Of a DNA stretch of 15,995 nt, positions 1 to 6,944 are shown piece after piece. The translations under genes were made by a program, and so were the position numbers. The notes under the pieces are model-generated. The model worked only from the letters and a program-made list of their open reading frames with translations. It made no database searches and was not told the DNA's origin. Position 1 is the first letter of the stretch. Each line of letters opens with the position of its first letter. Source of the DNA: Bacillota bacterium (GTDB lineage: Bacteria > Bacillota > Clostridia > Christensenellales > Aristaeellaceae); the NCBI GenBank assembly GCA_023415715.1, contig JAEZJP010000014.1:1-15995 (forward strand), given 5' to 3'.

Positions 1-266
1 TAGTACAGGAATACCAGCATCATGGCCTTTGGGATATTGGCGGATGACTTAAACGTATAACGGCGGTTGAATGTGAAATTCCACACAACGCTCAGGACCA
101 GCGCGATCAGGTAGCTGGGCCAATAGGGAAACCCCGTTGTCTCATTCAGCAGTGTAAAGCTCAAAATTTGAATCAGCCCTGCAGAAATAGAAAACAATGT
201 GAATTTTATAAACTGCAGAGCCCGCTGCCATTTTGTTACCGGCGCGCCGCCTTTTGTATTCGTCAT
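1..266 (-). CDS. GtrA-family membrane protein (3' part cut off by window edge)
   Basis: The reading frame starts at an ATG ending at 266 and runs off the window after 88 codons. The start is fixed by an AAAGGAG ribosome binding site 7-8 nt upstream. The protein opens with a short basic stretch (MTNTKGGAPVTKWQRALQFI), followed by hydrophobic segments. It carries the signature order seen in GtrA-like proteins: a first helix ending near LLNE, a second helix with an LIALVLSVVWNFTFNRRYTF-type motif, then a soluble turn and a third helix beginning at KAMMLVFLY. GtrA-like proteins are small four-helix membrane proteins implicated in moving lipid-linked sugars across the membrane for cell-surface polysaccharide. 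The substrate here cannot be told. The family call rests on the WNFTFNRRYTF motif and topology; the C-terminal third is missing. Confidence 0.8.
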   Translation of the reverse strand, partial: MTNTKGGAPVTKWQRALQFIKFTLFSISAGLIQILSFTLLNETTGFPYWPSYLIALVLSVVWNFTFNRRYTFKSSANIPKAMMLVFLY

Positions 267-310
267 ACAGTTTACTCCTTTGTATACGGTCCCCTGCATT
301 ATAGCAAAAA

Positions 311-347
311 GAGCAAAGAAAAGGAACCGGAATCATTTCCGGCTCCC
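311..347 (-). terminator. Intrinsic terminator of the CotF-like gene
   Basis: On the - strand a 10-bp stem (GGAGCCGGAA / TTCCGGTTCC, one G-U pair, ATGA loop; 323-346) is followed at once by TTTTCTTTGC. It lies 28 nt past the stop of the coat gene and just upstream of the GtrA ribosome binding site. It should therefore end coat transcription and isolate the two genes. Confidence 0.8.
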
Positions 348-374
348 TCATGTTCGTCATTTCCCGCAGCGTAA

Positions 375-863
375 TCACTGCACCTGGTACATGCCCTTCT
401 TTTGCATATAGTTGAAAACGCCTTCGCCGTGCTGCTGCTCCTCTTTCTGGATATGGTTTAGGGCCTGGCGCACGTTGGTATCCCGGAACTCAAAGATCGC
501 CGTGTTATAGGAACTGGACACATACTTTTCCGTCATCAGCACATCGTTGCATAGGGCGGCGTCATTCTGATTGGCCATGCCGGGTTGCGTGTTTGGCTGC
601 ATGTTCTGCTGGCCCTGCTGCTGCCCTTGTTGGCCTTGTTTCTGCTGCTGTTGCTGCTGCATATTGGGCACCTGCCCGGCTGCAATTTGGTTAAGAGTGT
701 TCAGGTGCTGCTGCTCCTGCCCGGCATAGGTGGTGAACAGCTGTTTCAGTTCCGGATCCTGAGCCTGATTCGCGTAAGTTTGATATTTCTGGATGCATAT
801 CTGCTCATGGTTTTTCAAGTCACTCAGGAGCATATTTTCCTTTTGCGTAAATGTCATTGTCAT
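375..863 (-). CDS. CotF-like spore coat protein with Gln-rich linker
   Basis: A 162-residue protein. The start is the ATG ending at 863, eight nt behind AGGAGG; an upstream in-frame ATG (ending 893) has no ribosome binding site. Residues 7-60 form two predicted amphipathic helices (TQKENMLLSDLKNHEQIC..., ELKQLFTTYAGQEQQHLNTL). Residues 101-155 form two more (LCNDVLMTEKYVSSSYNTAI..., VRQALNHIQKEEQQHGEGVF). This four-helix, ferritin-like pattern is that of the coat F domain family found on spores of Bacillus and Clostridia. The halves are separated by a Gln/Met/Asn/Pro-rich linker at residues 64-100, including QQQQQQ. The protein is inferred to be assembled on the spore surface in the mother cell. 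The neighbouring ferritin-like and LysM genes fit a spore/envelope group. I did not find a convincing sporulation promoter for it. Confidence 0.85.
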   Translation of the reverse strand: MTMTFTQKENMLLSDLKNHEQICIQKYQTYANQAQDPELKQLFTTYAGQEQQHLNTLNQIAAGQVPNMQQQQQQKQGQQGQQQGQQNMQPNTQPGMANQNDAALCNDVLMTEKYVSSSYNTAIFEFRDTNVRQALNHIQKEEQQHGEGVFNYMQKKGMYQVQ

Positions 864-1068
864 GTAAACCGCCTCCTTCCTGTAGGTTGGCAAAACGCCG
901 GGCAGATTATTCCACCCGTATGAGTAGGTCTGAATAGGCAGTCAAATTACTGAAAACTGTAAAAAGGCACATTTTCCCGCAGACAGTATAAAATGAAGGG
1001 GAGGGTATGGTGTCGTGACAGGTCATGCACTACAGCCTTTCTTATTAACAAAGGATTAAGGTGAACGT

Positions 1069-1506
1069 ATGAACAATGATTTTTGTGCCAATTACCGGGA
1101 ACAGATTGAAGAATCGATCCAGGATGAGATTTGTGATGCCGGCTTTTACGCGCAGATAGCCAACGAAGCGCCAAACAATATTGTACGCGAGCTTGTAACG
1201 AGCATCGTAGGCGACGAATATGGCCATGCACGGCTGCAGGCTTCCCTGCTGGGCATATGCCCCCCTCCGGTATCCAGCCCTCCCGATTGTCCGGAAGCCA
1301 CCGGTGACTTCAGAGAGGATGTGGGAACGGCAATACAGGGCGAGCTGGGAGCCATTGATCGGTACTCGGGGCTTGCCATGTGCGCCCCCAATGTGGAAGT
1401 CCGTTATTTGTTGACATCCATCCTTGGCGATGAGTATGCCCATGCCAGAATCTGGACCGCCATGCTATTTGCCCCCACCCTTTGCAACAATAGCTGCAGG
1501 TATTAA
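1069..1506 (+). CDS. Tandem half-ferritin (rubrerythrin-like) protein
   Basis: A 145-residue protein. The start ATG has AAGGTG five nt upstream. Residues 17-61 and 89-133 are an ungapped internal duplication at an offset of 72 residues, with 22 of 45 identical positions. Each copy has a helix with a Glu (E20/E92) and a Tyr seven residues on (Y27/Y99), then an APN turn, then TSI.GDEY.HAR carrying ExxH (E50-H53, E122-H125). One Glu plus one ExxH per half is the ligand set of rubrerythrin/ferritin diiron sites, so the two copies together make one four-helix bundle with a possible di-metal centre. The joint is Pro/Cys-rich (CPPPVSSPPDC), and six cysteines overall suggest cross-linking. Likely roles, by inference, are a spore or oxidative-stress protein. 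No rubredoxin domain is present. Metal binding is predicted from motifs only. Confidence 0.75.
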   Translation: MNNDFCANYREQIEESIQDEICDAGFYAQIANEAPNNIVRELVTSIVGDEYGHARLQASLLGICPPPVSSPPDCPEATGDFREDVGTAIQGELGAIDRYSGLAMCAPNVEVRYLLTSILGDEYAHARIWTAMLFAPTLCNNSCRY

Positions 1507-1575
1507 AATCATTAAGCCCTCCCCTGATGCTTTTAAAAGTACTCCGGTCCATGATGTGTTATAGTCAAAATGCAA

Positions 1576-1610
1576 AAGACCCGCCTGGCTCATAAAGCCG
1601 GGTGGGTCTT
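1576..1610. terminator. Shared terminator between convergent genes
   Basis: A 15-bp stem with a CATAA loop (AAGACCCGCCTGGCT / AGCCGGGTGGGTCTT) lies between the ferritin-like gene (+) and the LysM gene (-). In the + transcript all pairs form, counting G-U pairs, but the downstream T-tract is poor. In the - transcript two pairs become A-C mismatches, but TTTTGCATTTT follows. It probably serves both directions. Confidence 0.75.
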
Positions 1611-1641
1611 GTGTTATTGGTAATCAAACCGGTCTTAACGA

Positions 1642-2214
1642 TCATGCATTCCGGACAACAAGATACGACTGGGATTTCGCGCAGCAACTGTCCAGGCAGG
1701 CCACCACATTTACAAAACCTAAGGTGCCGGCAGGCACCAGCCAAAGTATTTCCGCAACACCGGTGACGGCGCTTGGGCAATCCACCCCAATCAGTCTGGC
1801 CAGCTCGCATGTTTCCGTGCCGGTCGGCTCCAGGAAAAAGTAAGCCTTGGATACCGGAAGATTGAATGTAGCACGAAGGATGACGCGCGCGATAAGTTGA
1901 ACAGCCCCATTCACCACGGGCAGCGGCTGACCGGCCTCCGTAAGGAAGCTAAGCGATATTACCCGAAGATTGCAGGCAGACGGGGGCACGCCGGGAATGC
2001 AGATCACTTGTCCCACATAGATGACATTAGCGTTTGCAATCTGCGGATTGGCGGCAAGCAGCGCCTCAACCGTAACAGAAAATGATCGGGCGATGCTGAA
2101 AATAGTATTTCCCGGCTGAATGGTGTAAAATTGCCCGCTGCAATTTGGGGGAGGCTGGGGTATGATGATGCCTGCAGACGGCTGAACAGCCAGTTCAAAA
2201 GCAAGACTCTCCAA
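1642..2214 (-). CDS. LysM-domain spore/cell-wall protein, TTG start
   Basis: The chosen start is TTG ending at 2214, with AAAGGAG nine nt upstream, giving 190 residues. A longer in-frame ATG at 2319 lies upstream of the likely promoter and has no well-spaced ribosome binding site. Residues 28-74 are one LysM repeat (FYTIQPGNTIFSIA..., LLAANPQIANANVIYVGQ, ICIPG), the fold that binds N-acetylglucosamine-containing glycans of peptidoglycan or spore cortex. Residues 80-190 form a Cys-containing, beta-rich C-terminal part that I do not recognise. It has an Ig-like look (RVILRATFNLPVSKAYFFLE, SYLVVRNA end) and a CLDSCC cluster. There is no signal peptide, which fits a protein made in the mother cell and targeted to the spore rather than secreted. 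A SigK-like promoter supports this role. Confidence 0.8.
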   Translation of the reverse strand: MESLAFELAVQPSAGIIIPQPPPNCSGQFYTIQPGNTIFSIARSFSVTVEALLAANPQIANANVIYVGQVICIPGVPPSACNLRVISLSFLTEAGQPLPVVNGAVQLIARVILRATFNLPVSKAYFFLEPTGTETCELARLIGVDCPSAVTGVAEILWLVPAGTLGFVNVVACLDSCCAKSQSYLVVRNA

Positions 2215-2244
2215 AGAAATCCTCTCCTTTCCAGCTACCAATAC

Positions 2245-2270
2245 ATTGTATGAGCAAAATAAAAAGAGGT
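2245..2270 (-). promoter_or_regulatory. SigK/SigE-like sporulation promoter of the LysM gene
   Basis: On the - strand, CATACAAT (2245-2252) matches the SigE -10 (CATACANT) exactly. It matches SigK (CATANNNTA) at all but the last base. An AC dinucleotide sits 16 nt upstream (2269-2270), as in SigK -35 elements. The predicted RNA start is about 20-25 nt before the TTG codon, with AAAGGAG between. This arrangement supports the short start. Confidence 0.5.
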
Positions 2271-2425
2271 ACTGGTAGTTGATTTTTGAGGAGGGTTTTG
2301 CAGCATACAAAAATCCCATCCGCCTTTTCTATCCTTTTGGCATCTTGGGCCGTATAATATGTGAAAGCAGAAACAGCGCGCGGGTTCCTTTCATAAGCAT
2401 TAGATTCGCAAGCACGGAGGCTTAA

Positions 2426-2914
2426 ATGATCTTAAGCGATCAGTTCACACAGGTCGTGACGGCGCTTTCCCCCACGCTCTACCGGCTGTGTATCAGCATT
2501 CTACGCACGGAGCAAGACGCTCAGGATGCCGTGCAGCAAGGTTTGATGAAGGCATGGGCAAAAAAGGGCTCTGTAAGGCCTGATACCTTCCGTTCCTTTT
2601 TGACGCGCATCATCATCAACGAGTGCCGCAACATACAGCGCCACAGGCAGAGAATGATCCCGGTGGAGCAAATTGATCCCGCCGGCGAAACCTTCATACC
2701 CGAAGACTCCGATTTGAAAACAGCGATCGACAGCCTGCCCGAAAAGCTGCGAACGCCGCTGCTTATGTACTACATGGAGAATTACCTGGAGCGGGAAATT
2801 GCGCAGGCACTTCAAATATCGCTGGTGGCTGTCAAGAATCGTTTATTCCGTGCCCGCAAAAGTTTGAAGGCAACTTTACATGACGAGGAGGTAAAAGCAA
2901 AATGCGAAAGCTGA
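2426..2914 (+). CDS. ECF-type RNA polymerase sigma factor
   Basis: A 162-residue protein; start ATG behind GGAGG (five-nt spacer). Residues 8-75 are a sigma region 2 (LYRLCISILRTEQDAQDAVQQGLMKAW... FLTRIIINECRNIQRHRQR), which binds core polymerase and the -10 element. Residues 100-150 are region 4 with a helix-turn-helix (LPEKLRTPLLMYYMENYLEREIAQALQISLVAVKNRLFRARKSLK) for the -35 element. No region 3 is present, as expected for ECF (group IV) factors. The next gene overlaps by 13 bp and encodes a membrane protein of the anti-sigma type, so the pair probably senses an envelope signal. A bare TATAAT at 2353-2358 might be part of its promoter, but I found no matching -35. Confidence 0.92.
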   Translation: MILSDQFTQVVTALSPTLYRLCISILRTEQDAQDAVQQGLMKAWAKKGSVRPDTFRSFLTRIIINECRNIQRHRQRMIPVEQIDPAGETFIPEDSDLKTAIDSLPEKLRTPLLMYYMENYLEREIAQALQISLVAVKNRLFRARKSLKATLHDEEVKAKCES

Positions 2915-4329
2915 ATCTGAACCCACAGGAATTGAAGGCGCTTTACCCCCTCATGTCCGACGCATTTGACAAAATAGTACAAAGCACACTATATGATTTA
3001 GAGCATAGAAAGGAGCGCCCCATTGTGAAAAAGAAGATATCCGCAGCGCTTATCTTTGCGATGATACTGGTACTCGCAACACTAGGTGTAGCCTATGCGT
3101 TGACCCAGTCGAATCTGCTGAAAATCATGTTTGGCGGCAATACGAAGGTGCCCGAAGGACTGGAGGAAATCGTAAGCAAGCCGGAAGCAACGGTGACAAC
3201 CCCTGACGCCAAGGTAACGCTGTCCGAATACCTGTTTGACGGAGAGAGGCTGCACCTGTACTGGACCATTGCCAATCAAACAGACCGGCAGATCATGGTC
3301 ACCATGAACCCTTTTATGATCAACGGAATGAAGGCACTCTGGGGGAGAATGGATGTGAACGCGGAGGGATTCCCGCTGATTCAAACCGCCAACAACCATG
3401 GCATTGGGCAGATACTAGGCGGTGAGGTAGATGGTTTTGCCCTGCCCGGCAGCGTGAACTATTACAGCATCTATGATAATCCAGGGGAATATATGGAAGA
3501 GTATCACACTTTCATAGAGGGGGAGACGCTTGAAATTACCAGCGATCTGTATATCTGGGAGCTGTTGAGCACGCCCGACCCGGTTATTACCGATGAAATC
3601 TTTAAGCTGTTGACAACGAATAACCCGTCTATTCCCGATAATCATAAGGTTCATGAAGATTTATTTGATGCCAAAGCCCTGCGCGGCATACCCACGGACC
3701 GCAGCGGCTTGTGCGGCCTCAATTGGCTTATTGGCAATGACAATTACGATATCATTAATATTAACTATCCTGTTGACCTTTTAAGTCCGGAGGAAAATCA
3801 AAGCACGTATGAGAAGAAGGGCTGGGCCAGATTGATATTAAAGCAGCCTGTAAAATTCTCCATAACACTGGATACAAAAGCCATCAAACAGGCGAAGCCC
3901 GTGAAGACGGATTTTGAGACGAATGACTATACCCTAAATATCAAGCAGATGGCATATATGCCCACAGGCGGGACCATGGTACTGTATACGGAACCCACAG
4001 CCAATAGCCCGGCACGTAGCGGCGTTATCCCTAACGGATATGGCTTTGCTATACTGGACGCGGATACCAAAGAACTGCTGGGCAGTCCCAGGTCAGCCGG
4101 GGCAGGGAGTGGACCGGATGGCTATTACTATGAAGAATATACGATTGTGCTCTCGCCAGTGCCCGGCAGGATGCCCCAGACCATATTGATCGTGCCGGTC
4201 GTATCTAATCCCGAATGGGATAAAAATGATTCAAGCTTTGACCCGAAGGCTGCCCTGGATCCAAATAATATAAGCTTGTTTAAATTCGATATGGAAAATG
4301 CCATGAAAGTCGAGCTTGAATGGCAATAA
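2902..4329 (+). CDS. DUF4179-type membrane anti-sigma factor
   Basis: A 475-residue protein whose start lies inside the end of the sigma gene, preceded by GAGGAGG, so translation is coupled. Residues 1-43 are a short cytoplasmic helical part. Residues 47-67 are one transmembrane helix (ISAALIFAMILVLATLGVAYAL). Residues 68 onward are a large extracytoplasmic region. The segment just after the helix resembles the DUF4179 domain found in anti-sigma partners of Firmicute ECF factors (e.g. EYLFDGERLHLYWTIAN near 107-123). The cytoplasmic part has no Cys/His zinc motif, so it is not a ZAS-type anti-sigma factor. Inferred role: hold the upstream sigma factor at the membrane until an outside signal is received. 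The signal is unknown. Confidence 0.8.
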   Translation: MRKLNLNPQELKALYPLMSDAFDKIVQSTLYDLEHRKERPIVKKKISAALIFAMILVLATLGVAYALTQSNLLKIMFGGNTKVPEGLEEIVSKPEATVTTPDAKVTLSEYLFDGERLHLYWTIANQTDRQIMVTMNPFMINGMKALWGRMDVNAEGFPLIQTANNHGIGQILGGEVDGFALPGSVNYYSIYDNPGEYMEEYHTFIEGETLEITSDLYIWELLSTPDPVITDEIFKLLTTNNPSIPDNHKVHEDLFDAKALRGIPTDRSGLCGLNWLIGNDNYDIININYPVDLLSPEENQSTYEKKGWARLILKQPVKFSITLDTKAIKQAKPVKTDFETNDYTLNIKQMAYMPTGGTMVLYTEPTANSPARSGVIPNGYGFAILDADTKELLGSPRSAGAGSGPDGYYYEEYTIVLSPVPGRMPQTILIVPVVSNPEWDKNDSSFDPKAALDPNNISLFKFDMENAMKVELEWQ

Positions 4330-4332
4330 ACG

Positions 4333-4372
4333 GGGGCTGCTCCGTTTCCCTCATCGTTTTCGGAGCAGCCCC
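4333..4372. terminator. Strong hairpin, probable terminator after the sigma operon
   Basis: A perfect 12-bp stem (GGGGCTGCTCCG / CGGAGCAGCCCC) with a 16-nt loop begins three nt after the anti-sigma stop codon, between convergent genes. Neither side has a clean T-tract (AAATTAC on +, CGTTTATTG on -). Termination may be inefficient, or the hairpin may mainly protect transcript ends. Confidence 0.55.
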
Positions 4373-4387
4373 AAATTACCCGTATGC

Positions 4388-4582
4388 TTAGAAATACTCA
4401 GAATTGGTAGGATTATTGAATATGCCGATGGCTACAATAATGGCCAGCACACCATCCGCCACATACCTCCAAATCCCCTCGCTGATACCTATAACTCCAT
4501 ACAACCAATGATGGCCCAATATAATGAGCAGTATGGCGGCAACGGAGGTCCATACCACCCATGATTTCCATCTGCTTTGCAC
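4388..4582 (-). CDS. Small holin-like membrane protein, GTG start
   Basis: From a GTG ending at 4582 with AAAGGAG eleven nt upstream, the product has 64 residues. It begins with VQSRWKSWVVW and has two hydrophobic segments (WTSVAAILLIILGHHWLYGV, WRYVADGVLAIIVAIGIF), then ends in NNPTNSEYF. A short basic N-terminus, two helices and a terminal G(I/V)xxNPT motif resemble the phi LC3/Firmicute phage holin group. Such proteins also occur outside prophages, and no phage gene lies nearby. Lysis or protein-release function is therefore unproven. An upstream ATG (4654) would give 88 residues, but it lacks a ribosome binding site and lies in a hairpin. Confidence 0.6.
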   Translation of the reverse strand: MQSRWKSWVVWTSVAAILLIILGHHWLYGVIGISEGIWRYVADGVLAIIVAIGIFNNPTNSEYF

Positions 4583-4636
4583 CTTATGGGCAGCTCCTTT
4601 CGTTTGTGTGAGCAAGGATGACTGTTTCATGAATTT

Positions 4637-4651
4637 GCGGGAATAACCCGC
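4637..4651. terminator. Short hairpin between holin-like gene and ABC operon
   Basis: GCGGG-AATAA-CCCGC forms a 5-bp GC stem in the 120-bp gap between the holin-like gene and the last permease gene. It has no T-tract, so it is at best a weak terminator of the upstream - strand ABC operon. Nothing else was recognised in this gap. Confidence 0.2.
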
Positions 4652-4702
4652 CATTTCATACTATTCATCGCAACGGGAAAATGCTTCTTAGGCCTTTGGT
4701 GT

Positions 4703-5422
4703 TCATCCCGCAGCCAGCTTCCGCACCATTTTTCTGCTTAGGACGTACAGACATAACAGGGCCGTTGCAAACCCAGCCAGCATAAACAGCAAATTGGGTG
4801 TGACGGCGAATTTGGCAGCCCAAAAGGAAGACAGGGGTGCGAAAAAGTATTGGATCCTTTCCGGAAGCACGAAGGGAACGGGAAGCCCCAGCAGCATCAA
4901 CCCGGCCGCTTTGGCCAGCGCCATGCCTTCCACACGGTTATGGGAGAAGGCAAACAGCAGTAGGGATATGTCTATGCACTGCAGGCTGAACAAAAAGCAG
5001 ACCGCAACCGCCATGTGAATGCTCCATACGGTAAGGGAAAAGCACAACAGCAGTATCAGCGAGGCTAAAAAGGCAATACCGGCGGGCAGGATCAGGCGGG
5101 AAAGCAGATAACCTCTCTTACCGACTGGCGTAACGACCAGGTATCCGGACATGTGCTCATCGAACTCCGTTAAAAGCACCATAGCGGAAGCAAAGCAAAA
5201 CAAATAGGGCGTCATAAGGGCCAGCATCAAATCGATCAGAAGATAATAGGGCCGTATGATTGCTTCCACCTGAAAATGCGCGCAAAGAATCCTCTCGATT
5301 TCCGGAATACCGAAGCGGAACAGGAACGCAGCCAGCAAGGGGCCAATGCAGGCGGCAATCAGCATGCCGTCCTTTAACACCTGTCTTACAAGCATTTTGA
5401 AGGAATGGAGCATGGCTTTCAT
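4703..5422 (-). CDS. ABC transporter permease, second subunit
   Basis: A 239-residue protein starting MKAMLHSFKMLVRQVLKDG. The ATG overlaps the stop of the preceding permease by one base (TGATG), with GGGAGG about nine nt upstream, so translation is coupled. Longer in-frame starts lie inside the previous gene and are rejected. About six hydrophobic segments are visible, including DGMLIAACIGPLLAAFLF near residues 19-36, and SRLILPAGIAFLASLILLLC and FAVTPNLLFMLAGFATALLC further on. It is the last gene of the TetR-ATPase-permease-permease operon and presumably pairs with the upstream permease to form the export channel. Its substrate is unknown. Related clostridial clusters are often labelled drug-export systems, but nothing here proves that. 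Confidence 0.8.
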   Translation of the reverse strand: MKAMLHSFKMLVRQVLKDGMLIAACIGPLLAAFLFRFGIPEIERILCAHFQVEAIIRPYYLLIDLMLALMTPYLFCFASAMVLLTEFDEHMSGYLVVTPVGKRGYLLSRLILPAGIAFLASLILLLCFSLTVWSIHMAVAVCFLFSLQCIDISLLLFAFSHNRVEGMALAKAAGLMLLGLPVPFVLPERIQYFFAPLSSFWAAKFAVTPNLLFMLAGFATALLCLYVLSRKMVRKLAAG

Positions 5423-6102
5423 CAAACGCCGCCTCCCGTCTTGATCATCATCTGGCCGGCAGTGCGCGCAGCCAGCAGGAAAAGGCCCGCCGTCCACAAA
5501 AGCAATACGAAAAAGGCCGTCCACAGGTGATCCACGCCCGCAAGCAAGGCCATAACGCAAACGCCGGGATGCAGCAATAGCGCATTTGGCCTTATGCCAA
5601 AGAGCCATGCGACTGCAGGCAGTATGATGAGTATCTCCGCCGGGATGGTGCTCAAAAGAAACCGGTTGAGCGTTGCGGCGCGGGCTGCCAGAATCATCCC
5701 CGCGGCGGAAAACAAAAGGGACCCAAGAAAGACGCCCGGCAGCAGGGAAAGAATATTCATCCCGCCGCCTGATAACAATGCGATCAAAAGACCCGCCCCG
5801 GTGGATACCAGGGATAAGGAAAGGAGCTTTGACAGCACATATTCCTTTGCGGTGACGGGCGATACGGCCAGGCTTTGCACCACATGCTGGCTCTGCTCAA
5901 AGAGAACCATGGCTCCCAGGAAAAAAAGTCCCATGGCTGCAGGGTCAGAAAAGATCATGATAATGGCTGCAGTCCGCCGGACGCTATCGGGAAGGAGCAG
6001 AAGTATGCCGACATACAGGGCACAAAGCAGAAGATACAGCATGTAAAAGCCATACCTATACTGCAGGCGGAAATCGCCTTTTACAAGGGGCAGCAGATTC
6101 AT
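5422..6102 (-). CDS. ABC transporter permease, first subunit
   Basis: A 226-residue protein. The ATG overlaps the ATPase stop by four bases (ATGA) and is preceded by GGGAGGG. It begins MNLLPLVKGDFRLQYRYGFY, the cytoplasmic start typical of ABC-2-like exporters, then has about six hydrophobic segments. A conserved stretch, IMIFSDPAAMGLFFLGAMVL (from about residue 48), is followed by FEQSQHVVQSLAVSPVTAKEYVLSKLLSL, the cytoplasmic coupling loop common in this family. It resembles permeases that databases often name fluoroquinolone export subunits; that name is a family label, not evidence of substrate. Confidence 0.82.
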   Translation of the reverse strand: MNLLPLVKGDFRLQYRYGFYMLYLLLCALYVGILLLLPDSVRRTAAIIMIFSDPAAMGLFFLGAMVLFEQSQHVVQSLAVSPVTAKEYVLSKLLSLSLVSTGAGLLIALLSGGGMNILSLLPGVFLGSLLFSAAGMILAARAATLNRFLLSTIPAEILIILPAVAWLFGIRPNALLLHPGVCVMALLAGVDHLWTAFFVLLLWTAGLFLLAARTAGQMMIKTGGGV

Positions 6103-6944
6103 GCAAGCTCCCTCCCCGTCAATTCCACAAACAGGTCGTTCAGCGTCGGCTCACTGCTGTGGATGGATGTAAGCTTGTTTTCCCTGATCAGCCGCAAAAG
6201 AGTATCATCGCTCCCCGTCTCAAGCAGATGCACCTCTCCCGCCTTTTCCTGCCCGTTTTGATCATAGGTGTAGCGGAGCTTCGCCGCGCCTTTGCGCATG
6301 ATAAGGTGATGCGGCGTATCCAGCGCCCTTACGCTACCGTCCACTATGAAAGCCACCCTGTCGCACAGCTCCGTGGCGTCGTACATGTTGTGGGTGGTCA
6401 GAAGGATGGTCTTTCCCCGGGCCTTCTGATCAAGAATGATATCCTTCATCTGGCGTGCGTTTTGCGGGTCCAGGCCGGAGGTAGGCTCATCCAGGAACAA
6501 ATATCCGGGATCGTGCAGCAGCGCTTTGATAAAGTTCAGCCTCGACTTCATGCCCTTGGAATAGGCCGCCACCTTTTTTCCGGCATCGTCGAGCAGTCCT
6601 ACGCTTTTTAAGTGGCTGTCTATATCGGTCTGCTTTTTGTAAAGGGAGGCAAAGAACTGCAAATTTTCCCTGGCGGTCAGCTTTTCATAGAGGCTTGGAA
6701 ACTCAAAATCCACGCCAATCTTTTCATAATAGTCCCGGTCCCGGCGCTTTACCTCCATGCCGTCCACTGTTACGCTGCCCCGGTAGGCGGTGATAAGCCC
6801 CGTCAGTATTTTTTGAACCGTGCTCTTTCCGGCTCCAGATGGGCCCAGGAAGCCGAATATTTCCCCGTCGCCCACCTCGAAATTCATGTTTTCAATAAAG
6901 GGCTGCGCCGTGTAGGCAAAGCCAAGGCTGCTGACTTTGATCAT
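6099..6944 (-). CDS. ABC transporter ATP-binding protein (exporter type)
   Basis: A 281-residue ATPase; the ATG overlaps the TetR stop (ATGA) behind GGGGAGGGG. Visible motifs are Walker A GPSGAGKST (34-42), a degenerate signature YSKGM (128-132, usually LSGGQ), Walker B with catalytic Glu LFLDEPTSGLDP (149-160), and a switch His in LLTTHNM. The Q-loop position reads GVDFEFPSLYEKLT, without the usual Gln, a variation I have the impression is common in this exporter subgroup. The last 60 residues form a C-terminal extension (EVHLLETGSDDTLLRLI...). It would power the two following permeases at the cytoplasmic membrane. Confidence 0.9.
   Translation of the reverse strand: MIKVSSLGFAYTAQPFIENMNFEVGDGEIFGFLGPSGAGKSTVQKILTGLITAYRGSVTVDGMEVKRRDRDYYEKIGVDFEFPSLYEKLTARENLQFFASLYKKQTDIDSHLKSVGLLDDAGKKVAAYSKGMKSRLNFIKALLHDPGYLFLDEPTSGLDPQNARQMKDIILDQKARGKTILLTTHNMYDATELCDRVAFIVDGSVRALDTPHHLIMRKGAAKLRYTYDQNGQEKAGEVHLLETGSDDTLLRLIRENKLTSIHSSEPTLNDLFVELTGRELA

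Noticed and set aside
585..923. Leu-rich + strand ORF of 112 codons
   Set aside because: It is the antisense shadow of the Gln-rich part of the CotF-like gene; no ribosome binding site.
1009..1034. Sporulation promoter (GTATG / CATGCACTA) before the ferritin-like gene
   Set aside because: The -10 has one mismatch to SigE/SigK and the spacing to any -35 is wrong.
2353..2358. TATAAT upstream of the sigma factor gene as a SigA promoter
   Set aside because: No -35-like hexamer at 16-18 bp; kept only as a remark in the gene entry.
2364..2390. GAAAC...GGGTTCC partial palindrome upstream of the sigma gene as an ECF or operator site
   Set aside because: Two mismatches in short arms and no second copy; not distinguishable from chance.
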